Below, in pieces: positions 55,901 to 64,000 of a stretch of 64,000 nt of DNA. Source of the DNA: Flavobacteria bacterium BBFL7 (lineage in GTDB: Bacteria > Bacteroidota > Bacteroidia > Flavobacteriales > Flavobacteriaceae); contig CH672374.1 in the NCBI GenBank assembly GCA_000153385.1, forward strand, positions 1,207,198-1,271,197, written 5' to 3'. The notes under the pieces are model-generated. The model saw nothing but the letters and a program-made list of their open reading frames with translations. It did not search any database and was not told the origin of the DNA. A program made the position numbers and the translations under genes. Position 1 is the stretch's first letter; every line of letters starts with the position of its first letter.

Positions 55901-57439
55901 TTAATCTAATAACTCTACCGCTACTGGAGTAACTGTTTTAAGCTTTACTCCTGGAACAGTCGCTTTGATACCAGCAAACTGTACGATATCTCCTTTACGT
56001 GCTTTTCTTAAGTTACCTTGAGCAGCACTATTTAATTTAGTTCCAGAAACTTTTACAGAAGGTGCACCAGGAACCTTAAATAAAAATTCTGTTACACGTG
56101 GTGTTAATTCAAAGTCAAAATCATCACCAAATGTAGCTCCAACAGTAGAAACTGCAAGGTTAGATCTGTTCTTCTTAACATCAATGTATTCTCTACTAAT
56201 GGTACCGATAGGTCTTGGAAGATCCTTGATACGGAAAGTACCAGAGTCAGAAACTCTTTCTCCACTTGGCAATTCACCAGTTACAGTAATCTTAACTTCC
56301 TTACCAGATGTAGGCTTCATAATATAACCACTTCCACTTCTAGTTAAACCAGGTGCAGATGCATTAACTTTATTACTAGGAACACCAGCAAAAGTAACTG
56401 TCATTGGATTGTCAACTCCACGATAAACAACATTCATCTTATCTGCAGAAATAGTTGCAGAATTTGGTTTTGGAATTACTGCATATTCTGATTCAATATC
56501 AATCTTAATTATAGAATCGTTTTCAACAAATTCCATATAACCAGTGATTTTCTTTTCACCTACACTTCCTGAACCTAACTTTAATGGTATTTGACCATTG
56601 ACAATATCAGCTTGAGCAATTTCTTGACCATTGATTACAACTTTGTTTGGAACAGTTGTATCATCATAACGACCTAATACTACTGTACCTGTAACTGTTT
56701 CACCATTAAAGAAAGCTGTTTTATCTAGATTAACTATAGACTTATAGTTATTCATAGAAGCAATCTTTATTAGCTCACCTTGTACTAATTGTCCCATTAC
56801 ATCAGATTCGATATTACGAATCTCATTTTGTAATAACGTTAATTTAGTCTTAGATGCAATTAAAGGATAACCTTTGTAATTATATTCCATGTATTCACGG
56901 TCAATATTTTCACGATCTTTTACATCACCAGTACTGAATTTCTTATTCAGTTCAGCTTTAACATCGTCATAACCTTCACCTAGTGCACTGATCATGTCTG
57001 CTTTGTAGCTAGTCATTTTAGTCTTGAACTCTTCACCAGCTTCACTAAGTTTATCTCCTTGAAAGAATGCATTATCAAGAATATCGGTTTTATCCTGTAC
57101 TTGATAATCCTTCTCAGATCCAGGCTCAATAGTTGAAGTCAGCATTTCCTTAATACCTTCTAAATAGGCATTATAATCATTACTTAACTTAGATACTTGT
57201 TGAGCACGATCAGCTGCAGCTTGATACTGAGCTGGCTTTTCTTTTGCTTTCTGGTTCAAGTCAATTAATGAATTTGAATTCACTGCAGCTAGTGCAGTAT
57301 TACTTGAACTTAAATTTTCCTCGATAAGACCAAAAGCTTGAAGAACCTCTTTACTCATATTTAATGCAAGCATTGCAATAAATACAAGGTACATCAGGTT
57401 AATCATCTTCTGCCTTGGGGACTGTTTTCCTCCTGCCAT
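55901..57439 (-). CDS. gldM: GldM, type IX secretion/gliding motor protein
   Basis: 512 residues. One N-terminal membrane helix (about 12-30, MINLMYLVFIAMLALNMSKE), a helical first periplasmic domain (about 60-225) and three beta-rich domains to the C-terminus. With GldL it forms the proton-driven motor of the T9SS; its periplasmic rod contacts the GldK/GldN ring. The helical domain is echoed in the lipoprotein at 22975-23619. Confidence 0.95.
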   Translation of the reverse strand: MAGGKQSPRQKMINLMYLVFIAMLALNMSKEVLQAFGLIEENLSSSNTALAAVNSNSLIDLNQKAKEKPAQYQAAADRAQQVSKLSNDYNAYLEGIKEMLTSTIEPGSEKDYQVQDKTDILDNAFFQGDKLSEAGEEFKTKMTSYKADMISALGEGYDDVKAELNKKFSTGDVKDRENIDREYMEYNYKGYPLIASKTKLTLLQNEIRNIESDVMGQLVQGELIKIASMNNYKSIVNLDKTAFFNGETVTGTVVLGRYDDTTVPNKVVINGQEIAQADIVNGQIPLKLGSGSVGEKKITGYMEFVENDSIIKIDIESEYAVIPKPNSATISADKMNVVYRGVDNPMTVTFAGVPSNKVNASAPGLTRSGSGYIMKPTSGKEVKITVTGELPSGERVSDSGTFRIKDLPRPIGTISREYIDVKKNRSNLAVSTVGATFGDDFDFELTPRVTEFLFKVPGAPSVKVSGTKLNSAAQGNLRKARKGDIVQFAGIKATVPGVKLKTVTPVAVELLD

Positions 57440-57487
57440 AATATTCTAATTAGCTGTTATTAATAGTTTTATAATAATTATTGCTAA

Positions 57488-58147
57488 TTATCCTTTCATT
57501 GCACCTAACATGTTCCCATAAACGCCATTAAGAGAAGACAAGTTGTTGGTAAGACCTGCCATTTGCTCTTGAAGTTTTGTTGCATTTTCAGCAATTGCCT
57601 CATTAGCTTGAGCCTGACGTGTAGAACTTTCTACTTGTACCTTATAAAGACTGTTTAATGATTCCATTTGCGCTGCAGCAAGAGCCATTTCTTCAGAATA
57701 TTTTTTAGTTGAAGACATTGCTTCAGCTGTAGGAGCGATACCTTTTGCAGCTCCTTCAAAAGAACGGATACTGTTTCCTAAACTAGACATTAATTCACCA
57801 TCAAGTTTAGCTTCCTTAAGCATTTCATCTAATTTCTTAGAAAGCAATCCTTGTGCGTCTTGAGGCTCTTCCTTTTTTCCTTTCTTAGCTACTGTCTGAC
57901 CACCAGATAATTCAGGGTAAACTAAAGACCAATCAAGATCGTCTTCCACCGGCTCAAATGCAGATATAAAGAAAATTAATGCTTCTGTAATCAATCCTAT
58001 AGCTAGTAAAGTTCCACCAGTTAATTTAGTAAATCCTAAATCTAGTTCCCAGTGAAGAATTTTAAATAATGCTCCAATGATTACTACTGAGGCTCCGATA
58101 CCGTAAGCCATGTTAAATAATTTCTTTGTTGTTTTAGACTGTGCCAT
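57488..58147 (-). CDS. gldL: GldL, type IX secretion/gliding motor protein
   Basis: 219 residues. Two N-terminal membrane helices (about 12-32 and 38-62) with a Glu in the second segment (LITEALIFFISAFEP), then a cytoplasmic helical tail rich in Ala and Gln. GldL surrounds the GldM helix dimer and couples proton flow to rotation. In operon between gldK and gldM. Confidence 0.95.
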   Translation of the reverse strand: MAQSKTTKKLFNMAYGIGASVVIIGALFKILHWELDLGFTKLTGGTLLAIGLITEALIFFISAFEPVEDDLDWSLVYPELSGGQTVAKKGKKEEPQDAQGLLSKKLDEMLKEAKLDGELMSSLGNSIRSFEGAAKGIAPTAEAMSSTKKYSEEMALAAAQMESLNSLYKVQVESSTRQAQANEAIAENATKLQEQMAGLTNNLSSLNGVYGNMLGAMKG

Positions 58148-58187
58148 TTTAATAAGGGTTTAGTTAAGTTAGTAGTTAAATTTTATT

Positions 58188-59555
58188 TTAGTTGGTAGCT
58201 GCGTTAAGAGTAACGTCAGTTCCCATATAAGATTGTACAGTACGGAAACCAATATAGCTCCTTGCTGAATCTGCATATTCATAATCACGAGTTCCTACTT
58301 GCAAGAAATAAGAAATATCTTTCCAAGATCCACCTCGCACACCTTTACGCATGTTGTTCTCATCATTCACAACTGGACTCATAGAAGACATAAACTCATA
58401 AGAACCTGCATCATAAGAAGAATTCACCCATTCTGCAACATTACCTGACATGTTGAATAAGTTATATTCATTAGGTTCATAAGAACGCGCTTCAACGGTA
58501 TACAAAGCTTGATCTGCTGCATAGTCCCCACGTAGTGGCTTAAAGTTAGCTAAGAAACAGCCTCTATCATTTTTCGCATAAGGTCCACCCCATGGATAAG
58601 TAGCACCTTCTAGACCTCCACGAGCAGCATATTCCCATTCTGCTTCAGTAGGAAGACGGTATGCGTTTACATTATGACGACCACGCTCTTTTCTAAAAGC
58701 GTTGTGATATAAAGTTCTCCACTGACAGAATGCCTTTGCTTGCTTCCAGTTAACACCTACTACTGGATAATCACTATAAGCTTCATGCCAGAAATAATCG
58801 TTATGCATCGGCTCATTATAAGAATAATTAAAATCACGAATCCAAACCGTAGTATCTGGATAGATCTCTACAGGTGTTTGAGTAATGTACTTACTTCTTT
58901 TATCTTTAGGATTACGAGCAGCTTTTTGAATATCCATTTCTGAATATGTAAAAACTAATTTTTTGACATCTAGTGTACGTTGGCCATTATACATTTCTTC
59001 AAAAGGAATGTACATAGAATCATAAACCTCAGCATAGAACTCATCTGGTATATCTTCTGTATCCCAAATTAAATCCACATCGTGGTTCAACTTACGACCT
59101 TCATAACCAGTTTCTCCCATACCAGCATAATTATCTTGATAATACTGTTCCCACGGAGTCAGCTCAGTACTTTCATCTGCATCTAAAAATGCAAACTCAC
59201 CTATACCATCATCACCAGGAGTAGAACCATTATCGTCTGCCATAATCGCTAGGCGAGTTCTAAAGATAGAATCTCTAACCCAATACACAAACTGACGATA
59301 CTCAGCATTAGTAATTTCTGTTTCATCCATATAAAATGATGGAACTGTAACGGTTTTAGTAGGCGCATTATTAGTAGCGGCAAAATCATCATCACTCTTA
59401 CCCATGATAAACGCTCCACCTGGTACTAATGTCATACCGTAAGGCTTTTCAGGATGCCATGCTTTTCCTTTAGCTCCAACCACCATTCCGCGGTCTCCTC
59501 GACCACAACTTGCTAGAAAAGCAACCACTGCTGCTAGGACAAATAACTTTTTCAT
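58188..59555 (-). CDS. gldK: GldK, type IX secretion lipoprotein
   Basis: 455 residues. Lipoprotein signal with FLASC (C17), then a formylglycine-generating-enzyme/sulfatase-modifying fold (MTLVPGGAFIMGKSDDDF, VGVNWKQAKAFCQWR, YRLPTEAEWEYAARGG, GNVAEWVN). As in other GldK proteins this fold is structural rather than enzymatic. It forms the outer-membrane-associated ring with GldN. First gene of the gldKLMN operon. Confidence 0.95.
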   Translation of the reverse strand: MKKLFVLAAVVAFLASCGRGDRGMVVGAKGKAWHPEKPYGMTLVPGGAFIMGKSDDDFAATNNAPTKTVTVPSFYMDETEITNAEYRQFVYWVRDSIFRTRLAIMADDNGSTPGDDGIGEFAFLDADESTELTPWEQYYQDNYAGMGETGYEGRKLNHDVDLIWDTEDIPDEFYAEVYDSMYIPFEEMYNGQRTLDVKKLVFTYSEMDIQKAARNPKDKRSKYITQTPVEIYPDTTVWIRDFNYSYNEPMHNDYFWHEAYSDYPVVGVNWKQAKAFCQWRTLYHNAFRKERGRHNVNAYRLPTEAEWEYAARGGLEGATYPWGGPYAKNDRGCFLANFKPLRGDYAADQALYTVEARSYEPNEYNLFNMSGNVAEWVNSSYDAGSYEFMSSMSPVVNDENNMRKGVRGGSWKDISYFLQVGTRDYEYADSARSYIGFRTVQSYMGTDVTLNAATN

Positions 59556-59670
59556 AAGGGTGTTTTATGTTTTCTTTATGAATTAAGGCCGTAAACCTAT
59601 CTAAAATATATATATCTGGCAACTTTTTTTTACCAAATAAATTTAGTTTGACAAATTACGTATTAATACG

Positions 59671-60831
59671 CTATACTTCATTCTTTCTTCTCGCTTTTAA
59701 CCATCTTTCTGGCAAATTTTGATCACATGCCAGTTCATAATCTTTACGAGTACAAGGTAATAACGTCTGTTGTTTTAGTTTATTATTAACATTTGAAAGA
59801 AATGGCAATTCAATCCACCATCTCCCAGTTTTATTAGATTTATAGAAGGTTAATACCTCATCCTCAATCGGTACGCGATACTTTAAACATTCATTTCCTA
59901 CATCAATCGGATGTTCACCTGCTCTATAATTATAGCCTTCTATAAAGTACCATATCATTTCTGCAATGAGTTGTGAACCTGTTACACTCGCATCATTTGG
60001 AATTTCAAAAATGCCAAAAACTTGAGTTCGATCACTTATACCTGCATATCTCGATAAACTACAAATTTGCTTCCCACTGAGACCGTTTGGATTCGCTTTC
60101 GCGAAAGCGGTATCGCCGGCTTTTACAACAGCCATATCAATGCCTACTACATCTGCATCACGCATTACCGGCTCTGCTAGCCTCATATCATCATCTAGAA
60201 CACCTAATCGAGTTGCGTCAAAATACATGCGCTCTAAAAGCTCTATTTCATCCTGACTATTAAAATAGGTCTGGAACCCAAGATTACTATAGTTAAAAAG
60301 GTTATAAGGCTGATCTGCCACCATTTTACCTACATAACTTCTTGAGCTAATAGGCATCTCAATATCTCCAATATCAAACCTACAATCTACATTAACGACA
60401 TTAATCATGTATTTAATCTCGTCAAATGCTCTATATATAGGATACATCAAGTCCTGACTACCACCTAAATATATTGGAATAATATCCTTTTTTAAAAACG
60501 CTGTAGTTAATTGCTGTAAAACATAATATGTATCCTCTACACTGTCGCCGGGATATATATCGCCCATGTCCACAATATCGAGTGCCCAGTTACCTGGATA
60601 AAGCTCATAGAATTGTTTCCTAGCTTGGTCTACGTTCTTAATTTGCAGCAAGGCATTTTCATCACGGCGATTCTCTAACACACCTACCAACACCATTTGC
60701 ACTCCTGTTAACTGAGGCAAACCTGTATGAGCCGTATGAATTTTAATTACATTCCCTATAGCATGTTGCGGTTGTAACATAGCATGCGCTTGCACCTCAT
60801 CACTTACCGGTTTTAAAAACTCAAATGCCAT
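59671..60831 (-). CDS. arginase-fold protein lacking metal ligands
   Basis: 386 residues of the arginase/agmatinase/formimidoylglutamase fold, but metal-binding signatures are changed. GGDHS is GGSQD here, DAHxD is DCRFD, and SxDxDxxDP is IDMAVVKAGDT. Three or more manganese ligands are gone, so ureohydrolase activity is unlikely. It starts 6 nt after topA and is followed after 115 nt by gldK, suggesting a link to secretion/gliding or to the topA transcript. Residues near 242-246 (AFAKA) come from the palindromic repeat at 60094-60109. Confidence 0.78.
   Translation of the reverse strand: MAFEFLKPVSDEVQAHAMLQPQHAIGNVIKIHTAHTGLPQLTGVQMVLVGVLENRRDENALLQIKNVDQARKQFYELYPGNWALDIVDMGDIYPGDSVEDTYYVLQQLTTAFLKKDIIPIYLGGSQDLMYPIYRAFDEIKYMINVVNVDCRFDIGDIEMPISSRSYVGKMVADQPYNLFNYSNLGFQTYFNSQDEIELLERMYFDATRLGVLDDDMRLAEPVMRDADVVGIDMAVVKAGDTAFAKANPNGLSGKQICSLSRYAGISDRTQVFGIFEIPNDASVTGSQLIAEMIWYFIEGYNYRAGEHPIDVGNECLKYRVPIEDEVLTFYKSNKTGRWWIELPFLSNVNNKLKQQTLLPCTRKDYELACDQNLPERWLKARRKNEV
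60094..60109. repeat. palindromic repeat copy 15 (in arginase-fold gene)
   Basis: Perfect 16-mer; encodes AFAKA near residue 242. Confidence 0.95.
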
Positions 60832-60837
60832 AGAAAA

Positions 60838-63363
60838 TTACTTCTTTGTCGTTTTTTTCTTTGTTGCTGGCTTCTTTTTTGCCGCTGTCTTTTTCTTTGC
60901 AGCAGCTTTTTTCTTAGGAGCCTTTTTCTCAATTAATTCTTTTGCCTTATCTAATGTAATAGAAAGAGGATCAATCGTTTTTGCCAACTCAACTTTGGTT
61001 TTACCTTTAATAATATTATGGCGTCCCCATCGAGCTTTTTCAATTCTAATCCCTTCTTCTTCCCAATCAACGATAAGTTTATCCTTTTCTTTCTGGATCT
61101 TATCCTTAATTAATTGTTCAATATCATCATTTGAAAGATTATCAAAATCATATTTTTTATTGACAGATATAAACATTCCAGACCATTTAATAAACGGCCC
61201 GAAACGACCTACACCTTTAGTAACTGGCTGCTCATCATACATATATATAGGAGCATCTGCTTTTTCCTTTTGTTGAATTAACTCTGAAGCTCTTTCAAAA
61301 GTAAGAGTCATAGGGTCATCTCCATCTTCAAGAGACACAAACGTTTTCTCATTGAATTTTACATATGGACCAAAACGCCCTTGATTCACCTCTACTGGAA
61401 AGCCGTTATATTCACCAACTGTTCTAGGCAGCTTAAACAAATCCATCACCTCTTCTAAGGTTATGGTATTTAATGACTGTGATGGCAATAAACTCGCAAA
61501 TTGTGGTTTCTCTTCATCTTCTACTGTACCTATCTGAGCCATCGCACCAAAACGCCCTAATCGCACACTGATAGGCTTACCTGTTTTAGGATCTGTACCC
61601 AGCACGCGCTCGCCGACTTCTCGCTCTGCATTTTCTGCAACGTCCTTTACTGTAGGATGAAAGTCTTTATAAAAGTGGTTCATCATGTCTGTCCACTCCT
61701 CTTTCCCTTCAGCGATATTATCAAATGACTCTTCTACCTTTGCTGTAAAGTTATAATCTAGCACATTACTGAAATGCTCTACTAAAAAATCGTTTACTAC
61801 TCTACCAACGTCAGTAGGTATTAACTTACCTTTATCAGAGCCAGTTTTCTCAGTCAGCTCATTTTCTTTAATATCATCATTAGATAGCACTAACTGCACA
61901 TATCCACGCTCCTCACCTAGAGAAGCTCCTTTTTCAATATATTTTCTATTCTGTATCGTTGTTATGGTAGGCGCATATGTAGATGGTCTACCTATACCTA
62001 ATTCTTCTAACTGTTTTACTAATGAAGCTTCAGTAAACCTATATGGTGGCCTAGTAAATCGTTCTGTGGCTGTAATCTTTTTATTCAATAAATCTTGACC
62101 TATTGATAATGCAGGTAGCAATCCTTGCTGCTCAAGATCTTCATCATCAGTACTTTCCAAATAGACCTTCAAAAACCCTTCAAACTTGACGATTTCTCCA
62201 CTTGCTGTAAAGTTTTTATCGTGCGTGTTTGCGCTTATTGACACATTAGTACGTTCAAGTTTTGCATCGCTCATCTGACTAGCAATGGCACGTTTCCATA
62301 TCAAATCATAAAGACGTGTTTGATCCCTATCTAATCCTGCACTATGTACAGCAAAATCTGTAGGTCTTATCGCTTCGTGAGCCTCTTGTGCTCCTTTAGA
62401 TTTCCCTTTATAATTACGTTCCTTGTGGAACTTTGCACCATAAGCACTTTCAATTTCTGCTTGAGCACCTTTTTTAGCTTCATTACTTAAATTAACAGAG
62501 TCTGTTCTCATGTAGGTTATTAAACCAGCCTCATACAAACGCTGCGCAAGCTGCATTGTACGGCTTACATTAAAAAACAACTTACGAGAAGCTTCTTGCT
62601 GTAAAGTAGATGTGGTAAATGGTGGCGCTGGACTTTTAGAAGCAGGCTTTTTCACTAAGTCTGCAACCTCAAACTGAGCTCCTTTATTTAATGCAAGAAA
62701 ATTTTGAGCCTCTTTAAGTGAGTTTAAATTCCCTGGTAATTTTGCTTTTAACAGACTTCCATCTTTTGTAGTAAAATCTGCATCTATTCTAAAAAAGTTA
62801 TCACTTTTAAAATTGATTATTTCATTCTCGCGCTCTACAATTAATCGTACAGCTACAGATTGAACACGACCGGCACTTGCTCCACCTTTAACTTTTCTCC
62901 ATAATATAGGAGAGATTTCATAACCTACAATTCGATCAAGAATTCTACGTGCTTGTTGAGCATTAACCAGATCATAATCGATCTGACGTGGATTCTCTAT
63001 TGCTTTTTGAATGGCGCTTTTTGTAATGGCATTAAAAACGATACGTTTTGTTTTATCCTTTTTAAGATCTAACTGCTCTGCAAGGTGCCATGCAATAGCT
63101 TCTCCTTCTCGATCCTCATCACTTGCTAGCCACACCATTTCAGAATCGGCAGCCATTTTCTTTAGCTTCTTAACCAGATCCTTTTTATCTGAACTAACAA
63201 TATATTTAGGATTAAAGTCATCATCTACATCTACACCTAGTTCCTTTGCAGGAAGGTCAGCAATATGACCAAAACTAGACGCCACTTTATAGTCTTTACC
63301 TAAGAATTTTTCTATGGTTTTTGCCTTTGCCGGCGACTCTACTATTACAAGATTCTTTGCCAT
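60838..63363 (-). CDS. topA: DNA topoisomerase I
   Basis: 841 residues. Toprim domain at the start (LVIVESPAKAKTIEKFLG and SDEDREGEAIAWHL), the catalytic tyrosine in the GLITYMRTDSVNLS segment, zinc-less C-terminal repeats (GRFGPYVKFNEKTFVSLEDG and similar) and a Lys/Ala tail of about 28 residues. It relaxes negative supercoils. Its promoter is at 63386-63418. Confidence 0.96.
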   Translation of the reverse strand: MAKNLVIVESPAKAKTIEKFLGKDYKVASSFGHIADLPAKELGVDVDDDFNPKYIVSSDKKDLVKKLKKMAADSEMVWLASDEDREGEAIAWHLAEQLDLKKDKTKRIVFNAITKSAIQKAIENPRQIDYDLVNAQQARRILDRIVGYEISPILWRKVKGGASAGRVQSVAVRLIVERENEIINFKSDNFFRIDADFTTKDGSLLKAKLPGNLNSLKEAQNFLALNKGAQFEVADLVKKPASKSPAPPFTTSTLQQEASRKLFFNVSRTMQLAQRLYEAGLITYMRTDSVNLSNEAKKGAQAEIESAYGAKFHKERNYKGKSKGAQEAHEAIRPTDFAVHSAGLDRDQTRLYDLIWKRAIASQMSDAKLERTNVSISANTHDKNFTASGEIVKFEGFLKVYLESTDDEDLEQQGLLPALSIGQDLLNKKITATERFTRPPYRFTEASLVKQLEELGIGRPSTYAPTITTIQNRKYIEKGASLGEERGYVQLVLSNDDIKENELTEKTGSDKGKLIPTDVGRVVNDFLVEHFSNVLDYNFTAKVEESFDNIAEGKEEWTDMMNHFYKDFHPTVKDVAENAEREVGERVLGTDPKTGKPISVRLGRFGAMAQIGTVEDEEKPQFASLLPSQSLNTITLEEVMDLFKLPRTVGEYNGFPVEVNQGRFGPYVKFNEKTFVSLEDGDDPMTLTFERASELIQQKEKADAPIYMYDEQPVTKGVGRFGPFIKWSGMFISVNKKYDFDNLSNDDIEQLIKDKIQKEKDKLIVDWEEEGIRIEKARWGRHNIIKGKTKVELAKTIDPLSITLDKAKELIEKKAPKKKAAAKKKTAAKKKPATKKKTTKK

Positions 63364-63385
63364 TCAGATTTGAATTTTTGGAATG

Positions 63386-63418
63386 CAAAGGTATGCGTAT
63401 TTTTTTTTAATCCTGCAA
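63386..63418 (-). promoter_or_regulatory. promoter of topA
   Basis: Minus strand TTTTG-type -33 (TTG at 63418-63416), 22-nt spacer, TACCTTTG (63393-63386), 22 nt before the ATG. Confidence 0.55.
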
Positions 63419-63561
63419 AAGTCTAATTACCAATTAATTAAAGATTTAAATAAATACACAATACGTTCACTATCGGCAGGTTATATATTAAAGACGGCAT
63501 ACAGCAGCATAAAAATTAAAATTAATAATAAGGTAAATGAACAATTAGATAATGGAGTATA

Positions 63562-63576
63562 CGCTTTCGCGAAAGC
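63562..63576. repeat. palindromic repeat copy 16 (intergenic)
   Basis: Core GCTTTCGCGAAAGC at 63563-63576 in the divergent topA-miaB gap; the only intergenic copy not placed after a stop codon. Confidence 0.95.
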
Positions 63577-63628
63577 AGAAAATAAAAAGCATTTATATGA
63601 CAATATGTCACAAAACAAGTAAAATTAG

Positions 63629-63636
63629 TATCTTTG
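63629..63636 (+). promoter_or_regulatory. -7 element of miaB
   Basis: TATCTTTG, full TAnnTTTG match, 25 nt before the ATG at 63662. No TTG at the -33 distance. Confidence 0.5.
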
Positions 63637-63661
63637 CACGCTTATTAATGAGGTAAAGCAG

Positions 63662-64000
63662 ATGGAAAAGATTATAGAAGAAGAAAAACAAGGAACGACT
63701 ATACAGCTAGAAGAAAATGGCAAGAATGGTCGCAAATTATATATAGAAAGTTACGGATGTCAGATGAATTTTTCTGACTCTGAAATTGTAGCTTCCATAT
63801 TATCAAAGGAAGGATTTAATACAACCAATGTATTAGAAGAAGCAGATCTAGTCCTAGTGAACACTTGCTCAATTAGAGATAAGGCAGAACAGACTGTGCG
63901 TAAACGCCTGGAAAAATATAACCGAGTTAAAGAACGACAGAATCCTAACATGAAAGTAGGAGTTCTAGGCTGTATGGCAGAACGTTTAAAATCTAAATTC
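63662..64000 (+). CDS. miaB: MiaB, tRNA methylthiotransferase, partial
   Basis: The first 113 codons; the gene continues past the right edge. After an acidic leader (about 1-25) comes [18 protein letters not shown], with the first cysteine of the MTTase domain, then [15 protein letters not shown] and [11 protein letters not shown] with the next two. MiaB adds the methylthio group to i6A37 of tRNAs using SAM and iron-sulfur clusters; the radical-SAM motif is beyond the window. Confidence 0.93.
   Translation, partial: MEKIIEEEKQGTTIQLEENGKNGRKLYIESYGCQMNFSDSEIVASILSKEGFNTTNVLEEADLVLVNTCSIRDKAEQTVRKRLEKYNRVKERQNPNMKVGVLGCMAERLKSKF

Noticed and set aside
63383-63622. 79-codon ORF upstream of miaB
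   Set aside because: It overlaps the topA promoter and a palindromic repeat, is Lys/Asn-rich as expected of AT-rich noncoding DNA, and has no recognisable features.
63760-63951. Minus-strand ORF inside miaB
   Set aside because: The plus-strand translation is unmistakably MiaB, so this is an antisense shadow.

Overview
The window is a chromosomal segment of a low-GC, marine-type member of the Flavobacteriaceae (Bacteroidota). The evidence is the gliding/type IX secretion genes gldB, gldC and gldKLMN, a secreted protein with a type IX sorting domain, TAnnTTTG promoter elements, a primase without zinc ligands, and housekeeping proteins of flavobacterial type. I cannot fix the genus. No phage, integrase, CRISPR array or rRNA operon is visible; this is mainly core genome. 

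Layout. 1-9013 (minus strand) is the division and cell wall cluster mraZ-rsmH-ftsL-ftsI-murE-mraY-murD-ftsW-murG, with murG running off the left edge. 9311-14088 carries an alpha/beta hydrolase, the GTPase engB, a DUF3820 protein, gldC-gldB, nadE and a NarL-type regulator. dnaG follows (14085-16046). 16273-19757 is an ECF sigma/anti-sigma-like operon with two related outer membrane barrels, next to a fasciclin protein divergent from a SigK/RskA-type pair (19917-21962). era, a GldM-like lipoprotein, a T9SS cargo protein and a MscS channel follow. 28133-38783 is an acetate/propionate module: porin, DUF4212 protein, sodium/solute symporter, SSS-type sensor kinase, lone receiver and two acyl-CoA synthetases. 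A zinc-ribbon/HTH protein (38903-39316) follows, then an outer membrane barrel, an OmpA lipoprotein, an M16 peptidase, an initiator tRNA, an RND efflux operon with a small cysteine-rich gene, an ABC-F protein, a DadA-like oxidase, gldKLMN, an arginase-fold protein, topA and the start of miaB. 

The most striking signal explained by no gene is a perfect palindrome, GCTTTCGCGAAAGC, present 16 times in 64 kb at unusually even intervals (mean about 4.1 kb). Eight copies are in coding sequence, encoding AFAKA or SRK in frame, and eight are intergenic, seven of them just after stop codons. It looks like a maintained chromosomal signal. Other points of interest are a lipoprotein resembling the GldM periplasmic domain, a probable MraZ operator, three likely leaderless genes with identical promoter-to-ATG spacing, a tRNA anticodon-arm-like hairpin beside tRNA-fMet, a receiver with Glu at the phospho-acceptor position, an arginase-fold protein without metal ligands, and tandem 19-bp repeats upstream of the zinc-ribbon regulator.
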